In this document: positions 1-11,091 of the stretch, piece after piece | Numbering within the stretch: position 1 is the stretch's first letter | Layout of the letters: the number at the start of each line of letters is the position of its first letter | Origin: Pigoraptor chileana | Taxonomy: Eukaryota > Opisthokonta > Filasterea | DNA length: 28,411 bases | Direction: 5' to 3' | Assembly: GCA_943704495.1 (NCBI GenBank) | Contig: CALSCR010003862.1 | Span: forward strand, 1-28,411 | Made by a program: the position numbers and the translations under genes | The notes under the pieces: generated by a model | The model's database searches: none | What the model was told of the DNA's origin: nothing | The model's input: only the letters and a program-made list of their open reading frames with translations

Positions 1-507
1 CAATATATTCGGTTGCTTGCTGATGCTGTGCTGTTTGTGGGTATTTATACACGTCGGCGTTTGTGCCTTCAGTTGCTGATCAAGATGTGGCTGATTGTTT
101 TGACCACACAGTTGCGTCACATAAGCCGCTCACTCTGATTGGTCCACCGTCTGCCCAATTTCTGCATATCCTTGATTCCGATTGGTCAGAAATCTGGTAC
201 AAACACGGAGTCCGGACAACTCAGACTGACACCCGTCGTCTGACCGATGGAAGCCTGGCGTCCTGTCATGCTCACTGAGCTGTCCGCAACCGCCCACATT
301 GCGCAGAACATAGACTGGCGATTTGCCTGTTCGACTAATTTAGAGTCGTGGTTGTGAGCGAGCTTTCTGTTTGGTTTCTGAGCTGGTGATCAAGCTATGC
401 GGCACCCGGCCGCCGCCGACACTGAGTGGCACTGAACCGTCTGGCAGCACTCTCCACTGCAGAGACCAAAAGCGCAAAGCATTGCATACTCTAGCTTGCT
501 TAGAATG

Positions 508-521
508 TATAAAAGGCGCGG
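508..521 (+). promoter_or_regulatory. TATA-box-like element
   Basis: The sequence reads TATAAAAGGCGCGG, a near-consensus TATA box followed by GC-rich DNA. Upstream lie CCAAT boxes at 138-185. No convincing open frame follows within several hundred bases, so a transcript starting here would be non-coding or would carry an unrecognised short or spliced product. The motif is seen directly; promoter activity is inference. Confidence 0.35.
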
Positions 522-1565
522 TGGATTATGATGAGATTCTGCAAGCCGGTGGTTGCGTAGTCACTGATCAGTCAGCCGTCGTGCGGCAGTGGCCAGCGGC
601 GGCGTGACTCGGCTAGGCGGCGGGAGGCCGGCGACGGCGGCAGTCTAAGACAATCATTCAGTGCCGTCCACTACTGTTTGTTGTGCCGGGGTCCATTCAC
701 AGTGGCGCTTTCAACTTCAGTGCAGCATCGACTGGTGACTAAATCAGAGCTCGAATAAGTAAAAACGGGCTCTGCCGGAACTGCATCAATTCCGACCCGG
801 AAAGTCGATTTTGATCCTTTGTAAAAACCGGTAACGCGCCGTTCAGCATAGGTACTCAGTACCCCAGCCGTTCAGTGGGCTCATTTTTGCGGGCTGGCAA
901 ATTGCTGATCAAAAGTAGAATCCGTGTGTTTGAATTCATACTTTCTCGTGCGCGGCGACTGACTAGCTTTTGCACTGCCGTTGGCATTTGTTTGTGCGTC
1001 AGTTGTTTACTCGCGAGCCCGGGTCCTCCTATGCGTCGCATGATGACCTGAGTTGTTTGAGTGTGTCGGTTACGTTCTGCACTAATGGAAACACCCGCAT
1101 GCGAGTGGCGTCGCTGATTGGCATGCAGCTGCATCTGATGCACTGTGAAGAAGCGCACATCCGCTCTGTCTGCACTCTTCTTGGAACTCAGTCATGGAAA
1201 ACTGGCACAAAGGGCGGTCCTCTTTGTCTTTCGAAACCAATTTCATACAGTTTTTTTTTGTTGGCTTTTTGGTGTTAATTTTGTTGTTTCAGTGCACGTG
1301 TTCAAACAAAAGGGGCGGCTCACATTCAGTCTGGTGCGGAGCATCCCAATCTCATCCGACCATTGTCGATTCCAAATGAGCAAATTTCATTCATTCATAC
1401 GCGGCCCAATCAAAGACTGACGGCCAACATATGTGTCACGAGTGAGTTAATCAGCAGTGGCAAAACAGCAGTGGTGCACACGCACACGCCAACAACGCAA
1501 TGCAACGCACGCAAAACGCAACTGAGGCAGACGAGCTTAGCATATGAGGGAAACACATCAATATC

Positions 1566-1616
1566 AAATATATATATATATATAGGTGTGTGTGTATAAG
1601 TGTGAGAGAGAGAGGT
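1566..1616. repeat. TA / GT / GA microsatellite
   Basis: A run of alternating T and A (about 1567-1584) is followed by GT repeats (1585-1595) and GA repeats (about 1604-1614). It lies about 100 bases beyond the stop codon of the RING-LON gene, in that gene's 3' flank. Confidence 0.9.
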
Positions 1617-1709
1617 GGAGGGACGGTACTGCTGCTGCCCCTTCGATGCACTTCACAGTCGGCCGCGCAAGACACGGGGAACGAGGTCAAGTGGTCCGAC
1701 GACGCCGGC

Positions 1710-4095
1710 TCATTGCGCGCCATCGTCAAACTCCATGCGGTCCACGTTGATTGCGTCGTCAGCACCCACGCCCATGTCCATGCCTTCCTCTCGCTCCACA
1801 CCGGATTCGTGTCGTATGTCCAGCCCCGCGCCGCGGCCTTCCACAACGATAACACCGCCGCTGGCAAACGACCTGCCATGCAGTGCACCGTTCATATTCA
1901 TGTCTGCTGCACCCACACCCGCGCCTCCATTGACGTTGTTGTTGATGTTGTTGTCGCCAAGTACAAAGTCCTGCCGGATGCGTTCCTGAATGTTCTGCAT
2001 CTGAGACTCTGCCATACCGGCGCGACGCACAAGAAGCCTCAGCTGCTGCACGAGGACGAGCAGGCGGTCGACCGTCGACGTCATGCGGAGGAGCTCCATT
2101 TTCAGTCGGTTCTGTATCGGAATCACCGACGTTACCCAAAACGAAAATGCGACGGGATTGTCCGGGATTTCGCCGGATTCTGCGCGGGATTCCTCAAAAG
2201 AGAGCAGTTGGATGTATATGCGGACAAGGCGGTTTGCCTCTGCAAACAGCGCATCAAATGCGGGCGGGCGCACCCACGCCCCCGGATGGCTGTGCAGGTG
2301 TGGCCACTCGGCCTCTGTAGGCATGTCGTCGTCCTCCACATACTCGAATTTTGCATAGTGAAGGTCCTGGGTGCCAGGTTCAATCCACGTCTCCAGAATG
2401 CGGAAGCGCTTGCGACCAATCTGCACGAGCATCCGGGAGTGCGAACGTCAGCAACGGAAGAACAGCAACATATGCACAACTCAATTCTTTGCTTCCAGTG
2501 CCACTGGTCAAGAAGACTGCAACAGCGCAACCAGGGCAGCTTCACGCACCGCAGGCCACGCACACAATGCACAGCAAACCCACCGCCGTGATAAGCGCAC
2601 GTCCGTCAGAGAGAAACTCGCACTCTGTGATCTCCGAGACCACTCCCACGGCTCCCGGCGTCGGGTTTGACGGGAGGTATCCAAAGCACCGATTTGCCTC
2701 GAGCACGCGCTTCACCATGAGCTTATATCGGGGCTCAAAGAGGTGAAGGCCGAGCGGTTGTCCGGGGAACAGTACTGTTCCCATCATGAAGAGAGGAAGC
2801 TTCAGCTTCCACGACGCGCGCTCGCTCTGCAGCAACAATAAAAATGCGGGCGTGTGTGTGTATGTGTGAATGTGCGGCCATGCGACAACGGGAGTATATG
2901 AGTATGAGGGTGGCAGCCTTGTCACAGAACACACACAACTTCTCACTGAAAGTCACGCGCGCACATACGCACACGCATGCAAATACCCGACGCATTCATG
3001 CTGTTTGGAGCAAGTGCTGGTGCGACACTGTGAGAGCGGGAACGCACCTCTGCCTCTCCCAGTCGGTCCATGTACAGCTGCGGATATAATCGCTGCAGCA
3101 ACGAAGTGATGAGGTAGCTAGTCGGGTGATTTTCGGCAGACACGTGGCATGGTGCGCGGCATTCGGGACACTTTTTCTTGCTACGTTCAAGGGCGCTCAC
3201 AAGGCAATTGCGGCAGAATGTGTGGCCTGCAGCGATGTGGCACAAAGATGTGGAGGAGATGAGTGACGTATTGGTGCTGTCTGGGTCAACGTCGCCGTTG
3301 TACATGAAATCACAGTAAGTAACTGCAGATAAAAACAAAACTGATAGCAGTAGGTGGAGAGATGTGCGATGCTTCCCAGTACGTCAAGCGTTGCGTCAAG
3401 GCCCCGCAAGAGGGAAACACGTAGGATTCAAGTCTGTGTGTTGGCAGTGCCCATGGACTACACATACAAAGAGAGACATGGGAGGCGAGCATTCACAGGC
3501 ACACAAAAAGCAACCCACCGCACGGTATTGTGACAGGCTCGCACAGCAGCTGAAGGCACAGCCCGCATTCAAACTCGGGGATGGGCGACGACCGGTCCTT
3601 TGAGTCGATCCCGAGTGCCTCCGACACAACCGAGGTTGGCGACAGCCGATTGCGCTTCCGCCTGTTACTTCGCCCGCCATAGTCGACCAACGATGCCGCC
3701 TGCGACGACGCGTCGCTCTGCGTGCCCTTCGCATCTGCTGACATTCCTGCGTTGCTGCCCACACCGCTATCATTTGATTCAAATGCCAAAGGGGGCGACT
3801 CATTTCCGTTCGAGTTTTCGTCCGATGTGGACGACGTGCCATCGTCCATCGACGACGCATCCAGTGGCGGCGATATCGAGCCAGTGCTCGATGACGAGCC
3901 ATTCTCGCCGCCGCTCACAAGGTCCTTGCTGCGGTTCACAGGCGTCGGCCGCTGAAAGTCCTCGCGACCGTCGATGTGCACGACGGGTCGCTGCTGATTG
4001 GCCTCGTCAATAAAGGATTCGTCTGAATACGGCCGACTGCGTTGGTGTCCGCCATCACTGAGGTCGACGCCAGCGCGACCGCCACGCAAACTCAT
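1710..4095 (-). CDS. RING finger / LON substrate-binding domain protein (LONRF-like E3 ligase)
   Basis: Likely a ubiquitin ligase of the RING-LON group; it is not a Lon protease, having no ATPase or peptidase part. Four exons: 4095-3519, 3226-3048, 2826-2584, 2420-1710, giving 569 residues with consistent phases (1, 0, 0). The N-terminal 170 residues are polar, Ser- and Asp-rich and probably disordered. A complete C3HC4 RING follows, CGLC at about 177-180 through GHTFC to CPEC, and an intron splits it between Cys and Gly of the CGH motif. The LON domain begins near residue 257 with LPLFMMGTVLFPG and includes HLFEPRY, SDGRALITAIG and RKRFRILE. The tail is Asn/Gly-rich, then acidic. Animal LONRF proteins also carry TPR repeats and a second RING, which are absent here. 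The start is the first ATG of an open exon; upstream is AT-richer and non-coding. Donors are GTGGGT, GTGCGT and GTGGGT. Confidence 0.9.
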
Positions 4096-5580
4096 GGCAG
4101 CAATATGATTCTCAAACCGTCGTCCGCAAGTTACATTTGGCTAACCTCGCTATTTAATCCTTCAAGAACGCCTGACAATTGCGAGTGTTTCTTTGTCACC
4201 AAAAGCAACACGGTGATGAACATACGTGGCAGTGGTTTAAGCAATGGTGAGTAAAACAAAAACCCCTTTGCGTGAAACCAAAAAATACAGAAGTTGATAA
4301 TTTGTGTTGTTGAGCATCATCATTTAATAATGGCGTCTAGGGTACTTGTAAAGCCGGAGGGACAAGGTAGAGAGAACGAAAGGCTGGTGACCGTCCACAC
4401 CGAGCGGGGCGTTGCATGCACACACCACTCGCACACATGCACACACACACACATGCACACACCACTCGCACACACGCACACACGCACACACGCAACACAG
4501 TCGTCTACGGTGGGCACACGCGCACACGTCCCAGCAGACACAGAGAAGGAGGGAGAAGGGGCAGAGAAGGGATGCGGAACAGCACACGACAAGGTGGCGA
4601 AAGTGAGTGCGTGTGAGTGTGTGTGCGGCATCACACGGGCATCACACGACACCCCAGTCGGCAGATGGTGTCCGCCACAGGGCACCCGCGCAGGCTCCTC
4701 GTGATACTCCCCTCCAGTGCGTTGCAATCGGGCTAGTCTTCATACACATTCGATACAAATTACGACTGATTTTGCGTTTATTTGGACCGCACGACGAGCC
4801 CACCGGTGGCCATCCGGGGCTGGTAACATGCTCACGCGAGTGGCGGATCGGCCGACACAACCGATTGCCTTTTTGGGACGGCCATTCACCCTCGGTGACG
4901 GTCACCTCCGCTTACATGACACGGGGTGCACGGGTATATGCAGTGGCAATGTGTAATGAGACCCATGTATAATGCAGAACATGTGTAATGCGTGACACCC
5001 AAAGGCCCCCTTTCCGTTGTTGTTGCCCGTTCCTTCCCCGAGAGACGTGGTGACCATGCACACATTGTAAGGCTCCTACGCGTGCGCCGCGGTGAGTGGG
5101 TGAGCAGTGGTGATCAGAGGAGCCGTATGTCCGCAAAGGTGCACTCATTGTGCAGATGCCACCCCGCGAGTACCCCTGCTTCGTGCTGTCGTTGGCGGGT
5201 CACTCACTGCACTCGCGGGCGGTTACTGCTGAGAACCGCTGAAACTCAGGAGACTGAGAATGGGTGCATCCATCCACTAATGTGCCTTTGCTGACATAAC
5301 AAACAGCGTAATTGATGCTCACTGTCTCTCGCACCAACCATTCTGTTGCACGACTTCATATTTTCATTTTTAAAACTCACTGGCCACCCTAAAAATTAAC
5401 CAAAGGTTTAGCTTCCTCGTCATCAACTAGCCACAACGTGTCAGTGAGGGCGTGCGCAAAAGTGGACGAAACGAAATGAAATGGTTTATAAACATGTGTG
5501 TTTTTCGAATATGTACAGTATGAAGGCAAATTGAAATGGAAAGGGTGGGGGAAGAATTAAAGCAAGCGCTTTGAAGTGCC
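4096..5580. other. Intergenic region between RING-LON and ERMP1-like genes
   Basis: This 1.5 kb should hold the promoter of the RING-LON gene and the 3' flank of the ERMP1-like gene. It contains a CA microsatellite (4404-4500), and otherwise only short overlapping frames without recognisable content. I found no tRNA-like box pair and no TATA box close to the RING-LON start. Confidence 0.55.
4404..4500. repeat. CA-rich microsatellite with internal duplication
   Basis: Imperfect CA repeats interrupted by CG and TG steps. A block beginning ATGCACACACCACTCGCACA occurs twice (about 4415 and 4453), so the array has partly grown by duplication of a longer unit. Irregular spacing and the lack of unique spacers rule out a CRISPR array. 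Confidence 0.9.
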
Positions 5581-8500
5581 TTATGGAAACGCAAGGTCGA
5601 CGTTGACGCTGATCGGGAAAAGGTCGAGGCCCGCCATGGCCCACTCTGGCAAAGCTGCCTCGAGTGAGTCTAGGTCTGCAGTAGACAAGGGACTCTTGGC
5701 CACGCCACTGACGCGCAGGCGTGATGGAGCCGCGCCCGTCGCAGCCCATCCGTCCACGGATATATCCACCCGCACGGCGCACTCTGCATCAGGGCCAGAG
5801 CGGTATCCCGTCTGCACAAATAAGCCCAGCTCGTCGGAACTGAAGGGTGCGGATGGATCCCCGCCGTTCACAGACACGGAGAACGACTTGACCGTGGCAT
5901 TCTCCACGCCAAACTGATACTGAACGGCAGCAATGTCCCGGGGCAGAACGACGGTGAGCGATGCGACGCCCCGCGATGCATCGTATGCAAATGAGTGTGA
6001 CGGAAAGGCAATGTCTGGAATGGAAGCGGGGCGCTCAAACTGTGTCGCATAACCCCACGTGGCCTTGCGCTGCTCGGGAGGGAAAATAAACAACGCAAGT
6101 GTGATGATGATAAAGTGGATAAGCCATTGAAGAAGTGCATGGAGGATTGATATTCGTTTCTTACAGCTGCCCGTTTGAACAAGGGAACTGAGTTCAAAAG
6201 AGTACACAAGACAAGAGGTACAAGTATGCTCACATAACGCACGCAACACACACCAACACACACAAACAAACACGAAAAATATACATGCACCCACACAAAC
6301 CAAAACAAAACAAAAATGCGCACCCTCCACGTGCCCAGCTTGATGTCCGGATCTGCGACGAGGCTCGACAGGGCGTACACATTGTTCGTGATTGGCACGA
6401 CGGTGATGTTGCAGCTGCTCTTGTCGAGCGCGCACTCGTGCTGCGTCCACGTGCGCATGGGGGCGTCAGTGGGCACATACGGGGTCTCTCCGTGCATTGC
6501 CAGGGTGGCGACGACCGCAATCGACACCGCCGCAGCGAGAGGAACCCTCCACCCGCAATACCTGTGGGCAAGGGCCAGTGGAAACGACAGCGCTCCAATC
6601 GCACCCACCGCACACAGGCAGGCAAACACAACCTCAGGGGCAGGCACCCCAAACGGCGTCCGGTTGAACTCGCTCGCACCCGTGATGATGAGCCCACGGA
6701 AGTCGCCCACCCACACCAGCAGCGGCACAACAAGTGCTGCAATCGCAACGACAAGTGTGAATACCTCCCACAGCGCGGACGATGCGACGGGCGTGCCCTT
6801 CCCGCCTCCAATCAGCCCACGAGACAGAGTGCGGCGCTGCGGCCCGTCGTCGTCGCCGTTGGCAACCAGCAGTGCAGAGCACAGCGCCGGAACAGACGCA
6901 AAGTACAGTCCGAGATAGAACAGCCTCGGAATGATCGCCGTAATCAACGCCAGCACAACGGCCCAGAAGGCCTGCGTCGCCCAGAAGGCAGGGACAGCGC
7001 CGAGTGGAGTGCCCGATGCCCCCTCGCGCGCAAACCAGGCATGCACGGCGACAGCACCCGCAACGCCCCATGCGCAGTACATTGTAAACGCGAGTCCCAC
7101 GTGGCCGTAAAAGACGAATCCGTTGGTTGCGTGCATGCCATACGCCAGCAGTGCAGAGAGGCACGTGCCGGCAATGACGGATCCAAAGACACACGCAACG
7201 CCACGTGCGGATGCTTTCAGGAACGAGACGGCGCCACCCCGACAGAGCGCAATCAGAAGCCCGGCAAGAGCGGCCGCCGCATTGGCGACAATGACGACCA
7301 TCGAGGCGGTGCGAGCGCGAGTGAGGTCGTGGAGCAAGAAAAAGGGACCCATCTCGTAGTACGTCACCGAGTCGTCCGATGTGACGGCCAAGTGCGCCGA
7401 GTAGCGCTCGATAAATGTGCGTGCGATGGAGAGAGCGTTTTCGCCGTTTTGCTGCAGCGATCCGACAGTCACGGGAATGCCGCTTCCAATGGGCAGCGTG
7501 TCATATCCCGTGTGGTACCAGTAGCGCCTGTCAAAATAGACTGTGTCGACACCACTAAGTGGATGCGCCTTGTCACCGTCGGCGTCAGAGTGTCCGTACT
7601 GCACGTACACGTCGTAGTCGGTTGTCTGGGGATTGAGGCTTGCGACGGCGTGGCGGAGGGGACTGCCGGCCGGGTGTGGGGCGGCGGCGTACATGTGACC
7701 CAGCCATCCACTCCCCGCGCCAAAGCGGTACAGAATCGCACGCCCACCACTGCCCGCGCCCTCCTGGTTGAAGAACCCCCGGATGGTGCGCGCCCATGCG
7801 TGGCCCGTGATGACATAGTGTGCACTCACGCCGTGCTCTTCCGCAACAAACGCAAAGATCACCGCATTCGACCACGCAAGCGACGGCGACTGCGACAGCG
7901 CGCGCAGAACTTCAATGTTGTTCGCACATCCCTGTGATGGACCATCAGAAACAAGCCGAGTTGTGGGTGGGTGGGAAGATATGAGCGGTTTTGCAGTAAT
8001 GCAGACAGGGAATACAAACGGGCGACACCGACTGTCAGTGAGATGACGCGGGAGTGCGTATGTATGTACAGGATCAGCGGTCGCAATACAAACATGCCCT
8101 GCTGAGCGAATTGAGTTTTGCTACTTTGAATCAGAGAGACAGGGGATGCCAAACGCACAATGAAGTGCGCAAGCCATAATTCCATTGCAGGATGTGCTCT
8201 ACACTCACAGACGACACAGGCAACAAAAAGCGAATGGTCCCCATGCACTCATCGAAATATATGAACAGCAGATAAACAACAAGAGAAAAAAACAATCACA
8301 AGTCTCGCCCATGATCCCACCTGGCTCGCATCAAACGCGGCGGGTCCACGTGGCACTGAGTCGCAGTGTCCGCTGATAAGAAGTGCGTTCTCGCGGGAAG
8401 TGTCGTTGTCTCGCCTGCTTATCCGCGCAATTAGCGTTGTGGTGCCCGCAAGCACGGTCGCAACACCAGGGGATTCGTGGTATCGGAATGCATACGACGA

Positions 8501-8872
8501 CCTGTGAACCTCAATCTCAATCATCAGCGACGGATCCGCAGACGACTGCACCGCGAAGAGTCGGTCCCTCAAATAAGCAATCGTTTCCTTATTGTACGCG
8601 TCTGTTGATGCGTGGCGCGCTTTGATGCCCAGCACGAGATGCTGAAGCGTGTCGAGTGACCGTGACTCGGAAAACTGCATCGCCGGCGCATCATCGGGAA
8701 GCGGCGAAGGTAGACGCTGCTGGTAGTATGAAGCATTCTCGAAAACGCCGAGCATCAGCGCCGCCACAGTCAGCCAATACGAGGCCGACGCCAGGGCGGA
8801 CAAGTCGCGACCGCCGCCGACCGAGCGCCTGGCGTGAGGCGGCGGAGGCGGTGTGCGCTTCTCAAAAGTCAT
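5581..8872 (-). CDS. ERMP1: ERMP1/FXNA-type M28 family zinc metallopeptidase, multi-pass membrane protein
   Basis: Predicted endoplasmic-reticulum metallopeptidase of family M28B. Exons 8872-8321, 7931-6324 and 6069-5581, all joined in phase 0, give 882 residues; human ERMP1 has 904. One transmembrane helix lies near residues 28-47. The peptidase domain keeps every expected metal or catalytic residue: GHCDSVP (His169, Asp171), the bridging Asp181, AEEHG (Glu215-Glu216), NQEGAGSGG (Glu241) and WYHTGYDT (His324). About eight more hydrophobic helices follow, matching the nine-helix plan of the family. A lumenal-type C-terminal domain with an N-glycosylation site (ENAT) ends in DLAFP. The start at 8872 sits just before the first helix; an in-frame ATG at 9028 would add 52 polar residues and is less likely. 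Intron 2 is GT-rich after its donor. The long plus-strand open frame across exon 2 is an antisense shadow. Confidence 0.92.
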
Positions 8873-9275
8873 TTGTGGCGGACGGGGTGTCAGTGCATTC
8901 ACAGCGTGCACCCTGCGCTTGCAATGGGTATTTTTTCGTCTTGTTTTCGTCCTCTGTGCACAAGTCCATCCATCAAACCCTGTTGTGTTCACTCGGACTG
9001 TTTTGATTCCGTCGGAACGGAAGCGCAATTACCAAAGCTTACCCCTAATACAAAAATAGGGTTACTGACCTAATGTTACGGTCGTGATCCGACTGCCGAT
9101 GGAGTATCCGTATCTCTCTTTCTCTTCAGTCTCAGAAAGCTCTTTCCGAACACCACCACCTCCTATCAAAATCCTATCAAAACCACATACTGACGCAGAA
9201 AAGAGATAGGGCAACAGAGGCACTGACAAGCGCTCATCACAGCCAGTCGTTCAGAATATGGCCAGTCATTGCGGC

Positions 9276-9548
9276 TCAGTAGTGAGTCGGATCAACGGCC
9301 CATGGCGTGCATTGACAGTCAGTGCCCGGAGAAGCCCCGTCAGAAAGTATGGCAAGCTCTTGGAACGCGCCGCATGACAAGGGAATCTTTTTAAATTGCA
9401 CGACAGGGTTGGCAGTGATAAATACATGGTAAACAATAGAGGCACAGCGGCGCAGATACAGAAACGTGCACTGCGGGTGCACACACTTGACTGGCACAGC
9501 CGGAATAGCATGGTCGAATGTCACAGATGGCAAACACAACCACAACAT
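9276..9548 (-). other. Unassigned 90-codon open frame
   Basis: An ATG-started frame of 90 residues that is Cys-rich (for example VKCVHPQC, LSCG, DCQC) and ends in DPTHY. Codon third positions are mixed and not clearly biased as in the neighbouring exons, and I recognise no family. It could be a small secreted-type protein or a terminal exon, but chance is a fair explanation in a 1 kb gap with few stops. No splice partner could be found for it. Confidence 0.15.
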
Positions 9549-9632
9549 CCACTGCCCCCATCATCCTCACGCAAATAATTTCCACTCAGTTGGATACATA
9601 CTACGTGATAGCACAGCCCTGAACGGCTCACT

Positions 9633-9668
9633 GTGCCCGGGGTCCCACGTGCCCGGGGTCCACGTGCC
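9633..9668. promoter_or_regulatory. Tandem GC-rich CACGTG block
   Basis: Two nearly identical units, GTGCCCGGGGTCCCAC and GTGCCCGGGGTCCAC, are joined head to tail so that each junction makes a CACGTG (9646-9651, 9661-9666). The block lies about 770 bases upstream of the ERMP1-like start and could be an E-box-type regulatory site. The repeat is seen; the function is inference. Confidence 0.4.
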
Positions 9669-9696
9669 TTTCACTCATTCGACGGGACACACGCAC

Positions 9697-9800
9697 AACA
9701 GCAACAACAACAACAAGAGCAAAGAGCAATAATAACAGCAACAACAACAAGAGCAAAGAGCAATAACAACAGCAACAACAACAACGACAAACACAATCAA
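9697..9800. repeat. CAA-rich tandem repeat, units of about 34-37 bases
   Basis: Two full copies (9697-9733 and 9734-9767) and a partial third share the plan CAG, CAA repeats, then GAGCAAAGAGCAATAA. The copies differ by one CAA triplet and a terminal base, so the array appears to grow by unit duplication as well as by triplet slippage. It lies just beyond the stop of the MYND gene, on the antisense side. Confidence 0.9.
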
Positions 9801-9854
9801 AGCAGTTCCACAGTGCACTGCGCGGCCATTCGCTTGAAGTTGTGCGCCCTGTCC

Positions 9855-10923
9855 TCACTTTGCCAGGTCTGTCGCATGCAGCTGGCACGCACGAAGGCAT
9901 TCCCGCGCAAACCACGCGTGCGGTCCATCCGACCCAAAACTGGCGGGAACTTCATAGAACGCGGTCAGATCAGCCTGCTTCCCCTTCGCCTTCCCGGGCA
10001 AGTTGTGGATGGTATAGAACATCCCCGGATGTTCGGCCTTTCCGGCCGGTCCCTCCATCGACACAAGGTTGTGCGGCTCCACAGAGAGAGCCGACAAGGT
10101 GCTCAGAATTCGCCAAACTGGATGCGGCTGTCAAAGCAAAGCTTGTCCATGTTCATCATGTGGAATCCACCCTTGGAGCGCACCATGTCCATGCCGGATA
10201 TCACGGTGGGGTAGTCGCGGCGCGCGACAAATAGAGTCACGCACGAGTCGACGAAGCGCATGTACACGTCGTGGACGGTGTATTCCAGCGAGGGTGGCGC
10301 GCTGTACAGCCGATGGAGCCACGTGACCAACAGTCCGCAGAGATTGCTGTGCTTGTCCCACGTGTCCATCTGGCACGCCGTTGCAATAGTGGGTGTATTC
10401 GCACCGAGAGCACTTGTTAAACGACAGCTCGCCGCAATCGCACAGTGTGATCGGGCGCGGAGACATTCCAGTCAGCTTGACAACTTTGTCAACGTACACA
10501 GACACTGTTTGCAAACCGCCGGGAAGATACGGACGGATATCGAGGTTGCCCGGCGGCGGGATGTCCTTCACGAGTGCCGTGAAGTATGCCAGCGCCGTGG
10601 ATGCAGGTGGGCGCTGCCGACAGTAGACCGGCTCGTGCGAGTTGGGCAGTTGTGGAAACACAAGAAGAGATCGCAACCGTAACCGCATTCGCAAGAAGCC
10701 GCTTCATGTGTGTTGTCAGAATAATTTCGCCCTTTTCATCCACATCAGCACCAGCACCGTCCAACGAGCCTGGACTGGATGCTCCGCCCACAAGCCATCC
10801 TGGGCTGGGCCGCACTTTGGCCTTCTTCAGCTCGACCAGACGCTTTGCCATGGCAGGATTCGCCGCCGCCAACCGTCCCACTCGCGCAAGGAGGTCACGT
10901 GCGACAGCGCCGTCAGGGCTCAT
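9855..10923 (-). pseudogene. MYND zinc-finger gene with a broken reading frame (pseudogene or sequence errors)
   Basis: Three frames, all with coding-like codon choice, follow one another. Part 1 runs from ATG at 10923 to about 10700 (start MSPDGAVARDLLARVG). Part 2, about 10690-10376, contains CDCG, CSRC and THYC of a MYND finger. Part 3, about 10374-10115, continues the same finger with CQMDTWDKHSNLC. Part 4, about 10110-9855, ends in CQLHATDLAK. The step from part 1 to 2 could be an intron of 64-70 bases (acceptor CGGCAG). The step inside the finger cannot: the expected C-x3-C spacing is two bases short. The step from 3 to 4 needs a one-base change or a 56-base intron from a GTGCGC donor. 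MYND fingers bind proline-rich partners; the rest of this protein I do not recognise. An alternative start is the in-frame ATG at 11094. Confidence 0.6.
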
Positions 10924-11091
10924 CTGGCAGACAGCGCCTCGAGAGTGACGGCTGCGAGTGCCATCTTTTGCTCTGTTTCTTTCGCCCCGTTCTGCTTTTT
11001 TGCTTCTGCCGTCGTGTGACTTTATCGTATTAAGAAAGCCAATCCTGTAAGAGATCCTGTTAGCTAAAGATGACTTCTCGACCATACGCAA

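Larger units (their letters stand above)
1..1709. other. Gene-free stretch with promoter-like motifs
   Basis: I see no supportable gene here. The open frames are short, overlap each other on both strands and resemble no family I know. The stretch holds several CCAAT boxes in either orientation (138-142, 155-159, 181-185, 1117-1121, 1406-1410), a strong TATA-like element at 508-515, a CACGTG at 1295-1300, and four copies of the palindrome TGATCA between 77 and 911. From about 1566 it passes into TA and GT microsatellite and then into the 3' end of the RING-LON gene. It could be the 5' region of a gene to the left of the window, or decayed non-coding DNA. Confidence 0.5.
8873..9854. other. Intergenic region between ERMP1-like and MYND genes
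   Basis: This 1 kb holds the presumed ERMP1 promoter next to 8872, a minus-strand open frame at 9548-9276 of uncertain status (listed separately), a tandem GC-rich CACGTG block (9633-9668) and a CAA-rich tandem repeat (9697-9800). No known domain is visible. Confidence 0.5.

Noticed and set aside
1-850. Long terminal repeat or other element end around the TATA box
   Set aside because: There is no second copy, no paired terminal repeat and no element coding sequence in the window, so nothing supports a mobile element.
4404-4500. Regularly repeated block that might suggest a CRISPR-like array
   Set aside because: It is CA microsatellite with one duplicated longer unit. There are no unique spacers and the genome is eukaryotic.
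6285-7937. A 550-codon open frame on the plus strand
   Set aside because: It lies entirely antisense to the conserved ERMP1-like gene (mainly its exon 2), has a composition rich in Arg, His and Gln typical of the reverse of GC-rich codons, and matches no family.
8873-9028. Extended N-terminus for the ERMP1-like protein from ATG at 9028
   Set aside because: The added residues are polar, basic and unlike the family. The ATG at 8872 is a short distance before the first transmembrane helix, as in relatives.
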